NCBI GenBank assembly: GCA_949987705.1
Contig: OX465284.1
Coordinates: 105,879,163-105,943,162, forward strand
Reading direction: 5' to 3'
Length of the DNA stretch: 64,000 nt
From: Thereva unica
Lineage: Eukaryota > Arthropoda > Insecta > Diptera > Therevidae
Positions 37,101 to 47,169 of this stretch are shown piece by piece. The translations under genes and the position numbers were made by a program. Each line of letters starts with the position of its first letter. Position 1 is the first letter of the stretch. The notes under the pieces are model-generated. The model made no database searches, had not been told where the DNA came from, and saw nothing but the letters and a program-made list of their open reading frames with translations.

Positions 37101-40100
37101 AGAAGAACGTTCATCAGAGAGCCCAAGTGAGGTCTTCTTCAACTAAAGGAGTATCTATGCTTATCAGGGACGTCGCAAAGCCGTGTTCCGGGGTTGTCAG
37201 GGGCTGTCAATGCCGGTGTGTATATTTTATGTGAACTCGTTCATACATAACCGTGCGGATACTCCTTAAAGACCTTGCCTTCGTCCAACGAGCTCATGTT
37301 CTTTCCCGGTTATGGTGAATCTACATACTCATCAGTTTATTCATTATGGTTTTGTAAAGTTCTACTATTACTATGTTGTCATAGGCGGGCTTTAACTTTA
37401 TAAAGAGGTGTTGAATTGAGTTGAGCCGCATTGGCTTTAACAGATAACAGCTTGCAAATGTGTAAAATATTGCTGCCTGCTTACGTCATAGTATAAATTC
37501 TGATGTTTTGATATTTCCTACGGAATGTTATTAGAAATCACGTCTTCCATTGCCAGACACTTTCCATACAAGTCAAGAGCTCGACATTATGTTCGGTAAT
37601 CCTCCTTCAATTATGAACAAAAAAATATACCTTAAAACCACAAATACGTTTTTTCTTACAGTTTGCTGTATCTACGACAGAAGCCCGTATTTAATCTTAA
37701 GTTCTTCTCTGTTAATAGCTTGAGACGCTTGATTAAGGTTGCAATCCTCATCTTCGACAACTAATATTACAGGCCATTTTTCCGCCAAGTTCGGGTGCTG
37801 CTAGAACCCTTCTCCAATTTCATCAGCTAGAGTTGCGCATTTATGGTTTCAAGCTCACACAAATGAGCAATAAACGGTGATGTAAAAAGGGTCACGATCG
37901 ACTATCAGAAGCCTGAAAGATCGTGGGCAAGAATTGCGAGTCGTAGCAAACATTCACGCAGTCAACATTGACGAAGAACAAGGCGATACTGTCTGAGGTG
38001 GGACTGGACGGAAAACGCCCACTTTGAGCTGCTTCTCGTTAATCAGACGATTGATTCTTAATTCTACTGTGGACTACTAGAAAGATTAAGCCAAGCAATG
38101 GAACGAAAGCGGTACGAATTGAAAATAAGAAAGGTGTTGTCTTCCATCACGACAAAACTTGACCTCCTGAAACGGCGAGTTTGGTTGGAAAATTTTAATT
38201 CCTCCACCGTATTTCACAGATATAGCAGCGTCAGCCAGGACCATCTGCTCAATGTTGATCTCAATAATCAATGACCTCAATAACCTCTTCGCGCTTGTTC
38301 GAGGCTTTTCACGGCGTGAGTCTAGAGCCGCCTTAAGGCACAAACAGATTGGCGCGCAAATATGTTGGTCCGTGTGTTTTTTACGTTTTTCCAGTTCCCT
38401 TCGACTCCACCAGCTGCCGCCGCGCCAATCTGTTTGTGCCCTTAAAGTTTTCGTTGAGGTCATGAACATTTTGCACTTGAATTAATAACCTGCTATGTTA
38501 AACTGTCGTCTTCGCCTGTGTGTTTGTAGGGAATTATAACGTTACCTGCATGTCAGACGGATACCTAAAGTCTTCATCCGTCAGTCAGATTGAGTATTAT
38601 GTGGACTTCATCAGGCCATGCCTGCCGACCTGGCCTACCGGCGCCTTGTAAGTAAAAGGGAGTCTTTAATGGAGAAACACGTTTTGATAATTACGTAATA
38701 TTTGCAAGACCCCCCTCTCCCGAAGCACGCCCACAAATAAGGGTATTCGAGAAGAGACCGAATTTAGGATTTGTAAATTACAGAAAGCAGGAGAAAGAAT
38801 TTCAGAAATCCCAGGCACCTGGATGCTAGTTTGGCGATTTGGAATATGTGGTCACTCCATCTTATGTATGTGTCTAATGTCAGGCCAAAGATGTTTAGGG
38901 ATGATAAAATCGCGTAGAACTAATCACAATCGCCAACGTGAATGTAGTTTGTTGAAATGGTGTGTAAAACATACTTTAAGGCTGTTAGTTAAGTAAATTA
39001 TGCATGTTTACAATGTAAATTCTTATCGTAAATTTCAAGTCACATCACCATCCACGATTTTTTGAAGTGCATCAAATTATCTCGTTGTTATTGTAGTAAT
39101 GTTTTGTTTGTTTTCAAATCTTTTAAGTTTCTTTATCCTTTATGCGAACTTTGCATCTATCCGCAAAGGAACTTCTTTTTTCCAAATTTTTTAATTAAAG
39201 ACCTTTCAAATCGCATAGTGCTAGGAAATTATCTGATGAAACCGGAAGGGTGGAGCGTATTATAACACAAAAACTTAAGGATTTCACAATCGACTATGAA
39301 ACCGTTGTCCTGGATGAATCCGAGTCAGAGGAGGAAATCGAATTTCCAGAATTAACCGATAATGATGTTGCGTTGATTAAGAAAGCAATATACAGAGGAC
39401 CCGGAGACGAAGTAATAACATTTTTTGTTTTTTATTTGTTAAATTGTAGTATTGTTAGGATTGTGACTTAAATTAATGTTTTTCTTTCTCTTTTAAATGG
39501 ACAATTTTTTTAGGTGTTAGTAAGCAAATTTAACATGCAAATAACACGAAGAGATATCACAACTCTAATTGATGGCAACTGGCTAAATGATGAAGTTATC
39601 AACTTCTATATGAATCTATTGATTGATCGTGGTGAAGAGCGTCAATCCGAAGGATTGCCGCGTGTTTATGCAATGAATACGTTTTTTGTTGTAAGATTAA
39701 TGAATTCTGGATATAGTTCAGTACGCAGATGGACTAGAAAAATAGATATATTCTCTTATGATATTATCCCAGTACCAGTACATGTTGGTGGGGTGCATTG
39801 GTGTATGGCGATAATACATCTGCGAGATAAATATATAAAATATTACGATTCCATGGGTACACCAAATCCGAAGGTATTACAGGCACTAGAGGATTATATT
39901 AAGGAAGAGTCGTTAGATAAACGAAAGGAAAGATTTGATACGTCTGATTTTATTAAGGAAAGTGTTAGAGATGTTCCCAAACAAATGAATGGCAGTGATT
40001 GTGGAGTGTTTAGCTGTATGTTTGCTGAATATATAACGAGAAATCGTGACATAACATTCTCTCAACAACATATGCCATATTTTCGGCAGAAAATGATATT

Positions 40101-40131
40101 GGAAATATGTCAAGGGAAATTATTACTTTAA
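34146..40131 (+). CDS. Ulp1: SUMO-specific cysteine protease, Ulp1/SENP1-2 type (8 coding exons)
   Basis: Predicted peptidase family C48 enzyme that matures SUMO precursors and removes SUMO from targets. Family members usually act in the nucleus or at nuclear pores. Exons: 34146-34219, 34281-34375, 34471-34536, 34612-35348, 35411-35472, 35536-35679, 39225-39411, 39514-40131. Every join is GT-AG and keeps frame, giving 660 residues. The start is the first ATG after an in-frame TGA. The N-terminal half is disordered, with two SUMO-interacting motifs: IINL before an Asp run (residues 301-310) and VIDLDDDD (315-322). The catalytic domain (about 456-660) has NWLNDEVINFYMN, His550 in GGVHW, Asp567 in YYDSMG, Gln612 in PKQMNGSDCG, and Cys618 (codon 40000-40002). 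Every residue needed for catalysis is present. The exon 7 acceptor is uncertain: 39201 and 39219 are also in frame. N-terminal exons are less certain than exons 7-8. Confidence 0.95.
36300..37200 (+). mobile_element. LOA/R1-type LINE fragment, RNase H and C-terminus (copy D)
   Basis: The RNase H block reads GGIGGNKATDKLASEESEAL (near 36,497-36,556), equivalent to GIEGNEDAD in the copy at 58.2 kb. After the nested MITE (36,712-36,952) the C-terminal knuckle follows, with CATGTGGGGTTGTGGTATC, ETSTHVLCQYPVLA and a broken remainder. It is in sense orientation inside the protease intron. More diverged than copies A and F. Confidence 0.75.
36712..36952. mobile_element. MITE nested in the LOA copy
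   Basis: The left end GTCTGCACTGCACTACTCGC and the right end ACTTCACGAGTAATGTAGTG-CAGAC are imperfect inverted repeats of about 26 bp. The interior is studded with CGAAGT or ACTTCG (at least eight copies in both orientations). Flanking TGA and TTA may be a decayed 3-bp target duplication. It splits the LOA coding sequence. No coding capacity. Confidence 0.8.
37790..38280 (+). pseudogene. mariner-type transposase remnant
   Basis: Frameshifted pieces follow mariner order: NGDVKRVTIDYQKPERSW (first catalytic Asp region, as in TGDEKW---D), then WDWTENAHFELLLVNQTIDS, then KKGVVFHHDK (second Asp, as in HDN), then WKILIPPPYFTDIAASARTI (as in HPPYSPDLAPSDY, third Asp). Several stops and frameshifts make it nonfunctional. 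No terminal repeats could be placed. It shares sense orientation with the host gene. Confidence 0.8.
38337..38441. mobile_element. 105-bp MITE with TTAA flanks
   Basis: The left end GGCACAAACAGATTGGCGCG and the right end CGCGCCAATCTGTTTGTGCC (plus one C) are perfect 20-bp inverted repeats. TTAA flanks both sides (38,333-38,336 and 38,442-38,445). TTAA duplication is the piggyBac signature, but TAA within it would also suit a PIF/Harbinger element. It lies directly after the mariner remnant. No coding capacity. Confidence 0.88.
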
Positions 40132-40336
40132 AAACAAACATTAAACCTAATATTTTTACTTGTTCTACTATATTTAGAGAAAAAAAGGAAATATAGCAGA
40201 AAAAACATAAAACAATTCCAGAGACTCTTAAAAATTGCATAAAAAATAAGACATTGGCAAGAATTACATTTGGTATAAAAAGAAAACCCCTAAGGATTTG
40301 GTTTTTCTTTTTGTTTGGTGAAATGAAATAATTCTA

Positions 40337-40342
40337 AATAAA
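40337..40342 (+). terminator. Candidate poly(A) signal of the SUMO protease gene
   Basis: AATAAA about 206 bp after the stop codon, the first canonical hexamer found downstream, in AT-rich DNA suited to a 3' untranslated region. Use cannot be proved from sequence. Confidence 0.5.
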
Positions 40343-41254
40343 ATTAAATGGACGATAATAAACAAAAAAAAAAACGAAACAAAATCATCGTTTTGTTAAC
40401 ATTTCAATTTTTTGCTAATTTTTTTTCTATTCAAAGTTCAGTTTACAACAAAATATACAAAATCAATTCCATTCTCACTCACTTTATTTATTTAATCTGA
40501 AAAAAATTGTGTTTAATTTGCGATAAAAAAAATCATATTTTTTGTGTTTCTTTCATTTATAAAAAACAAATATATGTAATAATGTAAGTTGATTAGTTTT
40601 TTTTATATTCAATTCAGCTCGGCACGATTTTAGTTATATATAAAGTATCCTTCATGATAAAATTTAAAAAAAAGGTAATATTTTTTTAAAACTTGTTTTT
40701 ATTATTAGCCCGTAAATCTTCCACTATTAATAAAATACACCAATTGTCAAGAGTAATGTGTTTTTGTATTGCAGGTTTTATGGAGTTCTATTTGATTAGC
40801 AATTTTGATTTTCCCGTTTGTTTAGGTCCTGGCCTTGTAGAGAAATGTGTAAGTGACACTGAACACCATATACCAGAACCTTAGGCATGAGAGGCTTCAA
40901 GAGGCAGAGAAAGACAAAGAAACACTAGGACAGTTATCAGCTGGATAGGTGATCTACCCCGAGACGCAAATATCGTAAACACGGTCAGGCAGATAGCATG
41001 GATCTTCTCGTTAGAATGCTGTCCCTTTTTCGATGCACGTAGCCAGCGAATTAGGAATCGAGCTTTGTCCTAGTCACCTTTCTCACAAAGAAAGCACAAC
41101 CGAAAGGACGCTGAGCCGTATGTCCCACTGTTCCTGCTCTGGTGAGCACCCCTTCGAGAGTCATATTGATGACGCCAGGCTGAAGTAGTTCGTTTGATAT
41201 TCTCACCACTCCCTCGCAAAAAAAATCTGGGCGTTCTCCTCGCAGGCATATGGC
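40343..41254. other. Unassigned DNA downstream of the SUMO protease gene
   Basis: AT-rich up to about 40,700; after that no recognisable gene. The 93-codon minus frame at 41,051-41,332 contains GCAFFVRKVTRTKL, faintly like a LINE endonuclease segment, but overlaps the better-supported plus-strand RT. Confidence 0.5.
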
Positions 41255-41915
41255 AATAAACAGAGAGAGGCTATACGAGATTTTATCGGAATTAGGACTC
41301 CCCTCATAGCTCATACAACTGATCAAATGCACAACAAATAGCTCACTGGCGAAGGATCCAAAATGATATAACAGAAGAGTTCGAAGTACGACAAGGAGAT
41401 GGACTGGCCCCCATGCTTTTTAACCTGGCCCTAGAATCAGTAATAAGGAGAAATGCATCAATAGCTACACAGAAGGTACAATTACTTGGTTATGTGGATG
41501 ATGTGAACGGGAAGGCAGCAAAAGATGCTCATGTCGAATTAAAAGAGGCGGCAAAGGATATAGGCCTGAAGATAACCGACGAAAAATCGAAGGAGATGCA
41601 ACAATCCAGAGCAGGAAGATTTAGAATGAAAAGAAATATAACCATCAACGAACATAACTTAGAAGTAGTCGATAAAACAGTCTACCTTCGGTCTACAAAA
41701 TCACAAAAAGTAACGTAGAAAAGGAAGAAATAACCAGACGAATACCACTGCATCAGAAATTTCGGGGAATAGGCCAGTAGCCAGACCCTGGAGGAGATGG
41801 ATAAACTCTGTGACGGCTGACGCAGAGGCAATGCTCAACATCCGGAACTTGACACATTCTGCAAGGGACCGTCAAAGTTGGAGAAATGCCGTAGGCGAGG
41901 CCAAGGCGATATTTG
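41255..41915 (+). mobile_element. LINE reverse transcriptase and C-terminal remnant (family 3)
   Basis: The plus strand reads RLYEILSELGLPS, then FEVRQGDGLAPMLFNLALE, then LLGYVDDVNGKAAKD (YADD box changed to YVDD), then KEAAKDIGLKITDEKSKEM. Near 41,785-41,910 a WRRWINSVTADAEAML, then ARDRQSWRNAVGEAK segment follows, fitting the C-terminal WR---D--R--WR pattern of several LINE clades. Stops, frameshifts and a gap in the middle make it dead. Family distinct from the LOA and Jockey-like copies. Confidence 0.8.
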
Positions 41916-42149
41916 GGCTCTTCGGTGATTTTCTGCACCCGCCAGTTTGATGAAAAGGATTCTAGGCATTGGAACTTGATGAAATATACTGAATGTTGGA
42001 GGTTTACGTCTGGTCTGGTGCGCACCAATCAGTGCTTTTCTGTCTCGGCCAGAGAATGGGATGGGTGGTATAGGTGGAATGGCAGGCAGTCGAATTTATT
42101 ACAGGAAATTGCGCGCCACATCACCACCTATAAACGAATGGAAAGGAGG

Positions 42150-43560
42150 AAAACCTAATCTGTGGTCTGTGCTTCACGTTCCTCTTCACTGCGTATTCCA
42201 ATTGGATATCTGAAAATTTTAATGCTATATCGTCGTGTAGGTTCAAGGTCTAGCAGGCCTTCAGAACCGCTAGCATCTCTTCCACCATATAACGTGCACC
42301 GGAATGTGCTAAGACCGTGAACTGATCACTGCTTTGAACAATGCCTATTTCACTGGAAAATAGCCGTGATATATCCGATCCCAAAAATATAAAGAGTTCA
42401 AACCCTGTTAATCTCCGATCAATAAGTTTACTTTTAAACATCAGTAAAGTATTTGAGGTTGTAATTAATCGTTGTCTGACAAGCTGCGTTGAGGAAAATA
42501 AAATAATTCCGGACAACCTGTTGGAATTCTGAGCGGAACATGGCATTATCCGTGTTTGCGCAAAATTGGTGTCCGACATACACCGGAACTTCAGTAGAAA
42601 ACAATATACGGGAGCATGCCTTGTCGATTTGGAGAAGGCTGTCGCTTCTGTGTGGGTCGAGGGGCTACTACTGAAGCTGACAAAGTATAGATTGAGCGAT
42701 CCCCTGTTTCGGGTTAACTGTGATATGATAACGGGGAAGAAGTTCCTGTTCAAAAGTGGGAAGTTTACCTCATAGGTCATTGAAATTAAAATCGGGGGCC
42801 AGTTCGTGTATGTCGAAAACGAAAAATTTTTTTCGTCTCGGGTTCGCGTAAGTCGAAAAAATTGAAAATTTTCGTCTGAAGCCGACGAAAGGCACTCGAA
42901 AGCTCTTGGGTTATCGAGTTTTTGCATTAGGACACGAACAATTTTCTTTCGACCTATGCGAACGCTAAAATTTTCGTCGACAAAATTTTTCGACTTCAAT
43001 TTCTTTTCGTTCGATTATCGTCGTTCGCCATACACGAAACAAGGAGCTATGTACTCAGCGCTGCCCTTCAACATTTATAAAAGCGATCTAGTAGCATCCC
43101 TTCCGAAAGCGCTGGCTTTCACGGGCGACTCCGCATCTAGGACAGGGCCGAAGATTGACATGATCCAGACGCTACTACAATACGACATCGAGCGTTACGC
43201 TGGTGATTGGAAATTGAAAATCAATCATGGAGAATGCGAAACTATCCTCTTCAAGACTCCTGTTAATAAAGCTTCACGTGATTTTAGGAGGAACTGGAAA
43301 GTGTTTTATATAGGAAGTCATTCGGGACAGATGCTGGTAAAGAAAAGCGAGGTTAACTATCTAGGAATTTGGTTGGATCCGTACGTGTATTACAAGAGTC
43401 ATATACGTGCTGCTATAGTCAAAGCGCGTAATCCTTTCCAAATGATGAATAAGCTCTTTTTAAGTAAACACCCTAACTCCAAAGTTTGGCTGAATTGTTA
43501 CAAGACCTATGGAGATGGTGATGGCTTTCGAAAGACAATGATTAAACATGTATAGAACAC
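42150..43560 (+). mobile_element. Jockey-type LINE reverse transcriptase, decayed, split by a MITE
   Basis: The RT entry at 42,341-42,532 reads NPVNLRSISLLLNISKVFEV, then NRCLTSCVEENKIIPDN. 42,566-42,775 reads LVSDIHRNFSRKQYTGACL, then VDLEKAVASVWVEGLLLKL (block A, with the usual AFDSVW changed to AVASVW). After the MITE (42,801-43,041), 43,050-43,555 continues with YSALPFNIYKSDL, a damaged YADD box (AFTGDSAS), then WKLKINHGECETILFKTP and VNYLGIWLDPYVYYKSHI. The order matches Jockey-clade ORF2. The 249-codon frame on the opposite strand is its shadow. Confidence 0.85.
42801..43041. mobile_element. MITE inserted in the Jockey-type LINE
   Basis: The ends GTTCGTGTATGTCGAAAACG and, reversed, GTTTCGTGTATGGCGAACG are inverted repeats with small changes. 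The 241-bp interior is dominated by CGAAA, TTTCG and CGAC motifs in both orientations. It sits between two adjoining parts of the LINE reverse transcriptase, which shows it is an insertion. No coding capacity; target duplication not resolved. Confidence 0.75.
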
Positions 43561-43994
43561 CTGAGTCGATTTTCAATGATATCCTATACGGAAATGCAGC
43601 AACCATGAGGATGGGCAATCTCATAATCAGATTGATTTGAAATCACGTTGTAAAACCAACAGAGCGAGAATGCCCTCATTTTTGGGGCTTTTTACCCCAA
43701 ACCAGACGGAGGACATATAACACCAGAAGCATTCCCGTGGCTAGATTCTTTAGGTGTGATATAAAACACGGAGGGAGTACCTTTAATATACCACGTTTAT
43801 CGCCGGGCCCGGGATAAAGGTGTGTTACACGAGCGAACCGATGGGCTGAACGCAGAGCTCTTGCGATTCAGCACGCGAGCCGGTCCTGCAGATGGAGAGC
43901 AAGCTTCCAAAGCCAGTTCAAAGTACTATGGATAGGATGAAGCGGGTTAAGGTGTGTGTGTTAATGTAATGTGCTTATGCAAGGTGTGAGTGCG
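43561..43994. other. Unassigned DNA after the Jockey-type LINE
   Basis: Probably further degraded LINE sequence, but no motif can be named. Confidence 0.45.
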
Positions 43995-44078
43995 GGCGTT
44001 AGCCTAAGTATCCTAATCCTACTTAGGCTAACGCCTGCAGTAGGAATAGTCGTAGGACTACGTACCTAAGTACGTAGT
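43995..44078. repeat. Two adjacent perfect hairpins
   Basis: Hairpin 1 has 16-bp arms GGCGTTAGCCTAAGTA (43,995-44,010) and its exact complement (44,020-44,035), with a 9-base loop TCCTAATCC. Hairpin 2 has 9-bp arms ACTACGTAC (44,057-44,065) and GTACGTAGT (44,070-44,078), with loop CTAA. No T-run follows, and no gene is near enough to suggest a terminator. Function unknown. Confidence 0.85.
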
Positions 44079-44758
44079 TTTCAGGTTAGGTTTAGCTAGG
44101 AGCAAGGCTAGGCTATTGTGAAGCCTCAACTCTCACAAGGGACAAAACTCGGACGAGAGTCAGCAGATCCTGTCGCCTGAGTCTCTGGTGGCTTGTCCGA
44201 CTAGACTATTTTCTAGGGGTTTTCTAGTCCTTTCTAAAGGTTAATCTCGGAGAAGTAGATTGTGGCGAGAATGCCCTCGAGTAATAAACCCAAAATGCTG
44301 CTTTGGCCGCAATGTAATGATTTCCAGGCCAAAGGGTTCCCTAAATTCTAAGGGTACTGCATGAGGTTAGGAGTTTTGATGTGAAGGTCAAAAGACTTTG
44401 GAAGGTAGTTGGAGAGATTGTTACAGTTTTTGGGTATATGCTTATCATGAGCTAGCAGAAGAAGTATGATAGGTCAATGGTTTTGCCCAGGTCTTATAAA
44501 CAAATGTAAGACGCATTTCTTTAGGATGACATAAATCTTCCTTGAATGTCCACAAAATAGGAATCCTATATACCTTAACACGTATATAAGTATATCCCAA
44601 GAAGAAATCCTTGAACCAACCCGATTTTACCAAACCTGTGGAATTTATTGATTCCAATTAGTGTTTGTGCCTCTAAACTACAAATGTGGAATCCCCCAAA
44701 AAATCTAAAACTCGACTACCCTCAAGTTTCGTACGAAATAAATGCCTTTCAAGCTTAA
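44079..44758. other. Unassigned DNA
   Basis: No gene recognised. The 70-codon minus frame at 44,445-44,657 has no family signature. Confidence 0.5.
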
Positions 44759-45825
44759 GGCTGGTCGTCCACTGGAAGCGTATTCGAGCGGCTACGCGCT
44801 TCGGCGACATGAGCGGCTACGCGCGGCTATGCGCGACAGATCCAACATAAAGAAGTTCATACAAACATCGTCCACTGCAAGCGGCTTCGAGCGGGCGGCT
44901 ATAGGCGTATACGAGCGTGCCGCGCGAATCCAAATTATTTTGGATCGGTCGCGCGTAGCCGCTCGAATCAGGAAATAATTTTCTCCAAAGCTTTCTATAT
45001 TTAAAATAAAAAAAATCTACCCTGCGATTTCTTGACGCTATAATTAAGAGAAAAATCGTAGGAATTCAATAAATGTGTTTTGAATAAATTGGTCGAGGCG
45101 AAAAGATGGAAAAAAGTTAATAATAGTAGCAAGTTTTTTCACTTTTTAGGTACGAAAAATTGTTGTTTTGGAAAACAAAAAATACTACATAATAGTACTT
45201 AAAAAGACGAAAAATATGAGTTTTGCACCATTGAAATCGGTCAACAACTTTTTGCAGAAAAATTCAAAACCCGTTAAAAATGACCATTTTTTGGACATTT
45301 AATTATAGTGAGTGTAATTATCGTAGAACCTAATGTCAAGGATTAAATTGTATCTGCCTACAATAAAAATTTCATGAAAAAATAATGGTAACTTTTCGAG
45401 TTTCGGTTTTCAAACGAGTTTTTAAGTTGTTAAATCAAATCTATCATACATTTCATGAAAATGGAGTTGTGGAGCAACTCCTTGCGAATAAATTAGGCCT
45501 ATAAAAAAAATTCTAGGACCACTGTGGACCTTGTTCAACCTTTTTTTGTGAAAAAGGTGTTTTTCATTTTTGAGATTTACTCGAAAAGTTACCATTATTT
45601 TTTCATGAAATTTTTACTGATCAAATTATATAATTATCAAATATCTCTCCTGGAATAAAAATTATTATGTCAAATTCACTTCAAACTGAGCAGCATGAAA
45701 ACCTTGCAGTGGACGACCCCTGTAGCGTGTAGCCGCGTATCTCAAAGCCGCTTGTAGCCGCCTCTAGCCGCTCATATAGCCGAAGCGCGTAGCCGCTCGA
45801 ATACGCTTCCAGTGGACGACCAGCC
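44759..45825. mobile_element. GGCTGGTCGTCC-family inverted-repeat element 1, TAA target duplication
   Basis: A 1,067-bp element. The left end GGCTGGTCGTCCACTGGAAG and the right end CTTCCAGTGGACGACCAGCC are perfect inverted repeats that continue inward through GCGTATTCGAGCGGCTA. TAA flanks both sides (44,756-44,758; 45,826-45,828), as for PIF/Harbinger. Both ends carry many GCGGCTA or TAGCCGC copies and a second internal TCGTCCACTG. A nested inverted repeat (about 40 bp, near 45,366-45,402 and 45,576-45,616, containing AATAATGGTAACTTTTCGAG) lies in the AT-rich middle. No transposase is encoded. Confidence 0.93.
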
Positions 45826-46126
45826 TAAAGCTGAAAGCACTTAAAAACCCCCGACTTCCTTACGGCATTAGTTTGTGTAATTTAAACAACAGGATGTCCC
45901 TAATAAATAACACTCTTTATCCTCGATTCATCTAAGAAGGATATAGTGTCGGGGGCGGAGGATGGGTGGAAGATGGTGGTGTAAAGAAGACTGCTCGCTG
46001 GTAAAGATATCTTCTCGGAATTTTCTTGTCTTATTCTTTAAGAGTTTCGCTTTTAAACAAGAGGCGAAAATCCATTATCTCCGTAGATCCTCCCTGGATC
46101 TAGTCTAGTGTGTTTGTGCCGCTTAA
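45826..46126. other. 300-bp spacer between the two inverted-repeat elements
   Basis: No gene or repeat recognised. Confidence 0.5.
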
Positions 46127-47166
46127 GGCTGGTCGTCCACTGGAAGCGTATTCGAGCGGCTTCGCGCTTCGGCTACATGAGCGGCTATAGGCGGCTACAA
46201 GCGGCTTTGAGATACGCGGCCACACGCTACAGGGGTCGTCCACTGCAAGCTTTTCATGCTGATCAGTTTGAAGTGAATTGGAGATAATAATTTTGTGTTT
46301 TGTCAATATGGAAGGCTTTTACTATAGTTAAATTAAGCCGGAAAAAGCGGAATAGCTGAAATGATTGGGTACAGGCTGAAAATTGGCACAGAGCTTCCTT
46401 TTAGGGTTCTCAATAAGGGGTTATAACACAAAATCACAATTTTATTCGTCTTTTAGATTTTGCTTATGCTGTCAACCTACATACATATGTTCTAAATGGA
46501 GCCACTCAAGTTCTTGTTATTTATATCAAATAAAAGAATACGCATTCACCTAAAATATGAATCACCCCTAAAAAATTAACAAGGTAGTCCAACTTGAACG
46601 TCTGATAACCTATACAAGTCGTGAATGAGTGCATTTGAGTATTTTAAATCTTTAAAACGGTGATATCTCTTGAATGGCAATTCGTACGGGAAAATGTAGA
46701 GAATCGCATGATCTACAAACTTTGTGAACATTATTTTATGATAGGACTTACGGTTTCAGATGTATTTGCAAAAAACTGATATATTGACCCTAAAACCCCC
46801 TAAAAAATGAGCTTCCCGGGGTAGAAAATCGGTCGACTTTATAACCCCTTATTGAGAACCCTAAAAGGAAGCTCTGTGCCAATTTTCAGCCTGTACCAAA
46901 TCATTTCCGCTATTTTTACTATTTTTCCTGCACTATTTGGAGAAAATTATTTCCTGATTCGAGCGGCTACGCGCGACCGATCCAAATTAATTTGGATTCG
47001 CGCGGCACGCTCGAATACGCCTTTAGCCGCCCGCTCATAGCCGCTTGCAGTGGACGATGTTTGTATGAAATTCTTTATATTGGATCTGTCGCGCATAGCC
47101 GCGTGTAGCCGCTCATGTAGCTGAAGCGCGTAGCCGCTCGAATACGCTTCCAGTGGACGACCAGCC
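46127..47166. mobile_element. GGCTGGTCGTCC-family inverted-repeat element 2, opposite orientation
   Basis: A 1,040-bp element with the same ends as the one at 44,759 and TAA on both sides (46,124-46,126; 47,167-47,169). Its left end matches the reverse complement of the right end of element 1 over about 150 bp (including GATACGCGG, CTACAGGGGTCGTCCACTGC), so the two face each other. The middle has a separate perfect 59-bp inverted repeat: 46,368-46,426 and 46,839-46,897 (GGTACAGGCTGAAAATTGGC and complement). No coding capacity. Confidence 0.93.
46368..46897. repeat. Nested 59-bp perfect inverted repeat inside element 2
   Basis: The arms 46,368-46,426 and 46,839-46,897 are exact reverse complements of 59 bp, separated by 412 bp. 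Similarity extends outward with small changes (GCGGAA-AGCTGAAATGATT). It may be a second, older or capturing element nested in element 2. Confidence 0.85.
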
Positions 47167-47169
47167 TAA

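Larger units (their letters stand above)
35680..39224 (+). other. Intron 6 of the SUMO protease gene, filled with mobile-element debris
   Basis: A 3.5-kb intron between the GTTAGT donor at 35,680 and an AG acceptor near 39,224; the other introns are 60 to about 100 bp. It contains a LOA fragment (36,300-37,200) carrying a MITE, a mariner remnant (37,790-38,280) and a 105-bp MITE (38,337-38,441). The remaining 35,680-36,299, 37,200-37,789 and 38,442-39,200 show nothing recognisable. Confidence 0.8.

Noticed and set aside
42250..42999. 249-codon open frame on the minus strand
   Set aside because: Antisense to the Jockey-type reverse transcriptase and the MITE inserted in it; no domain of its own.
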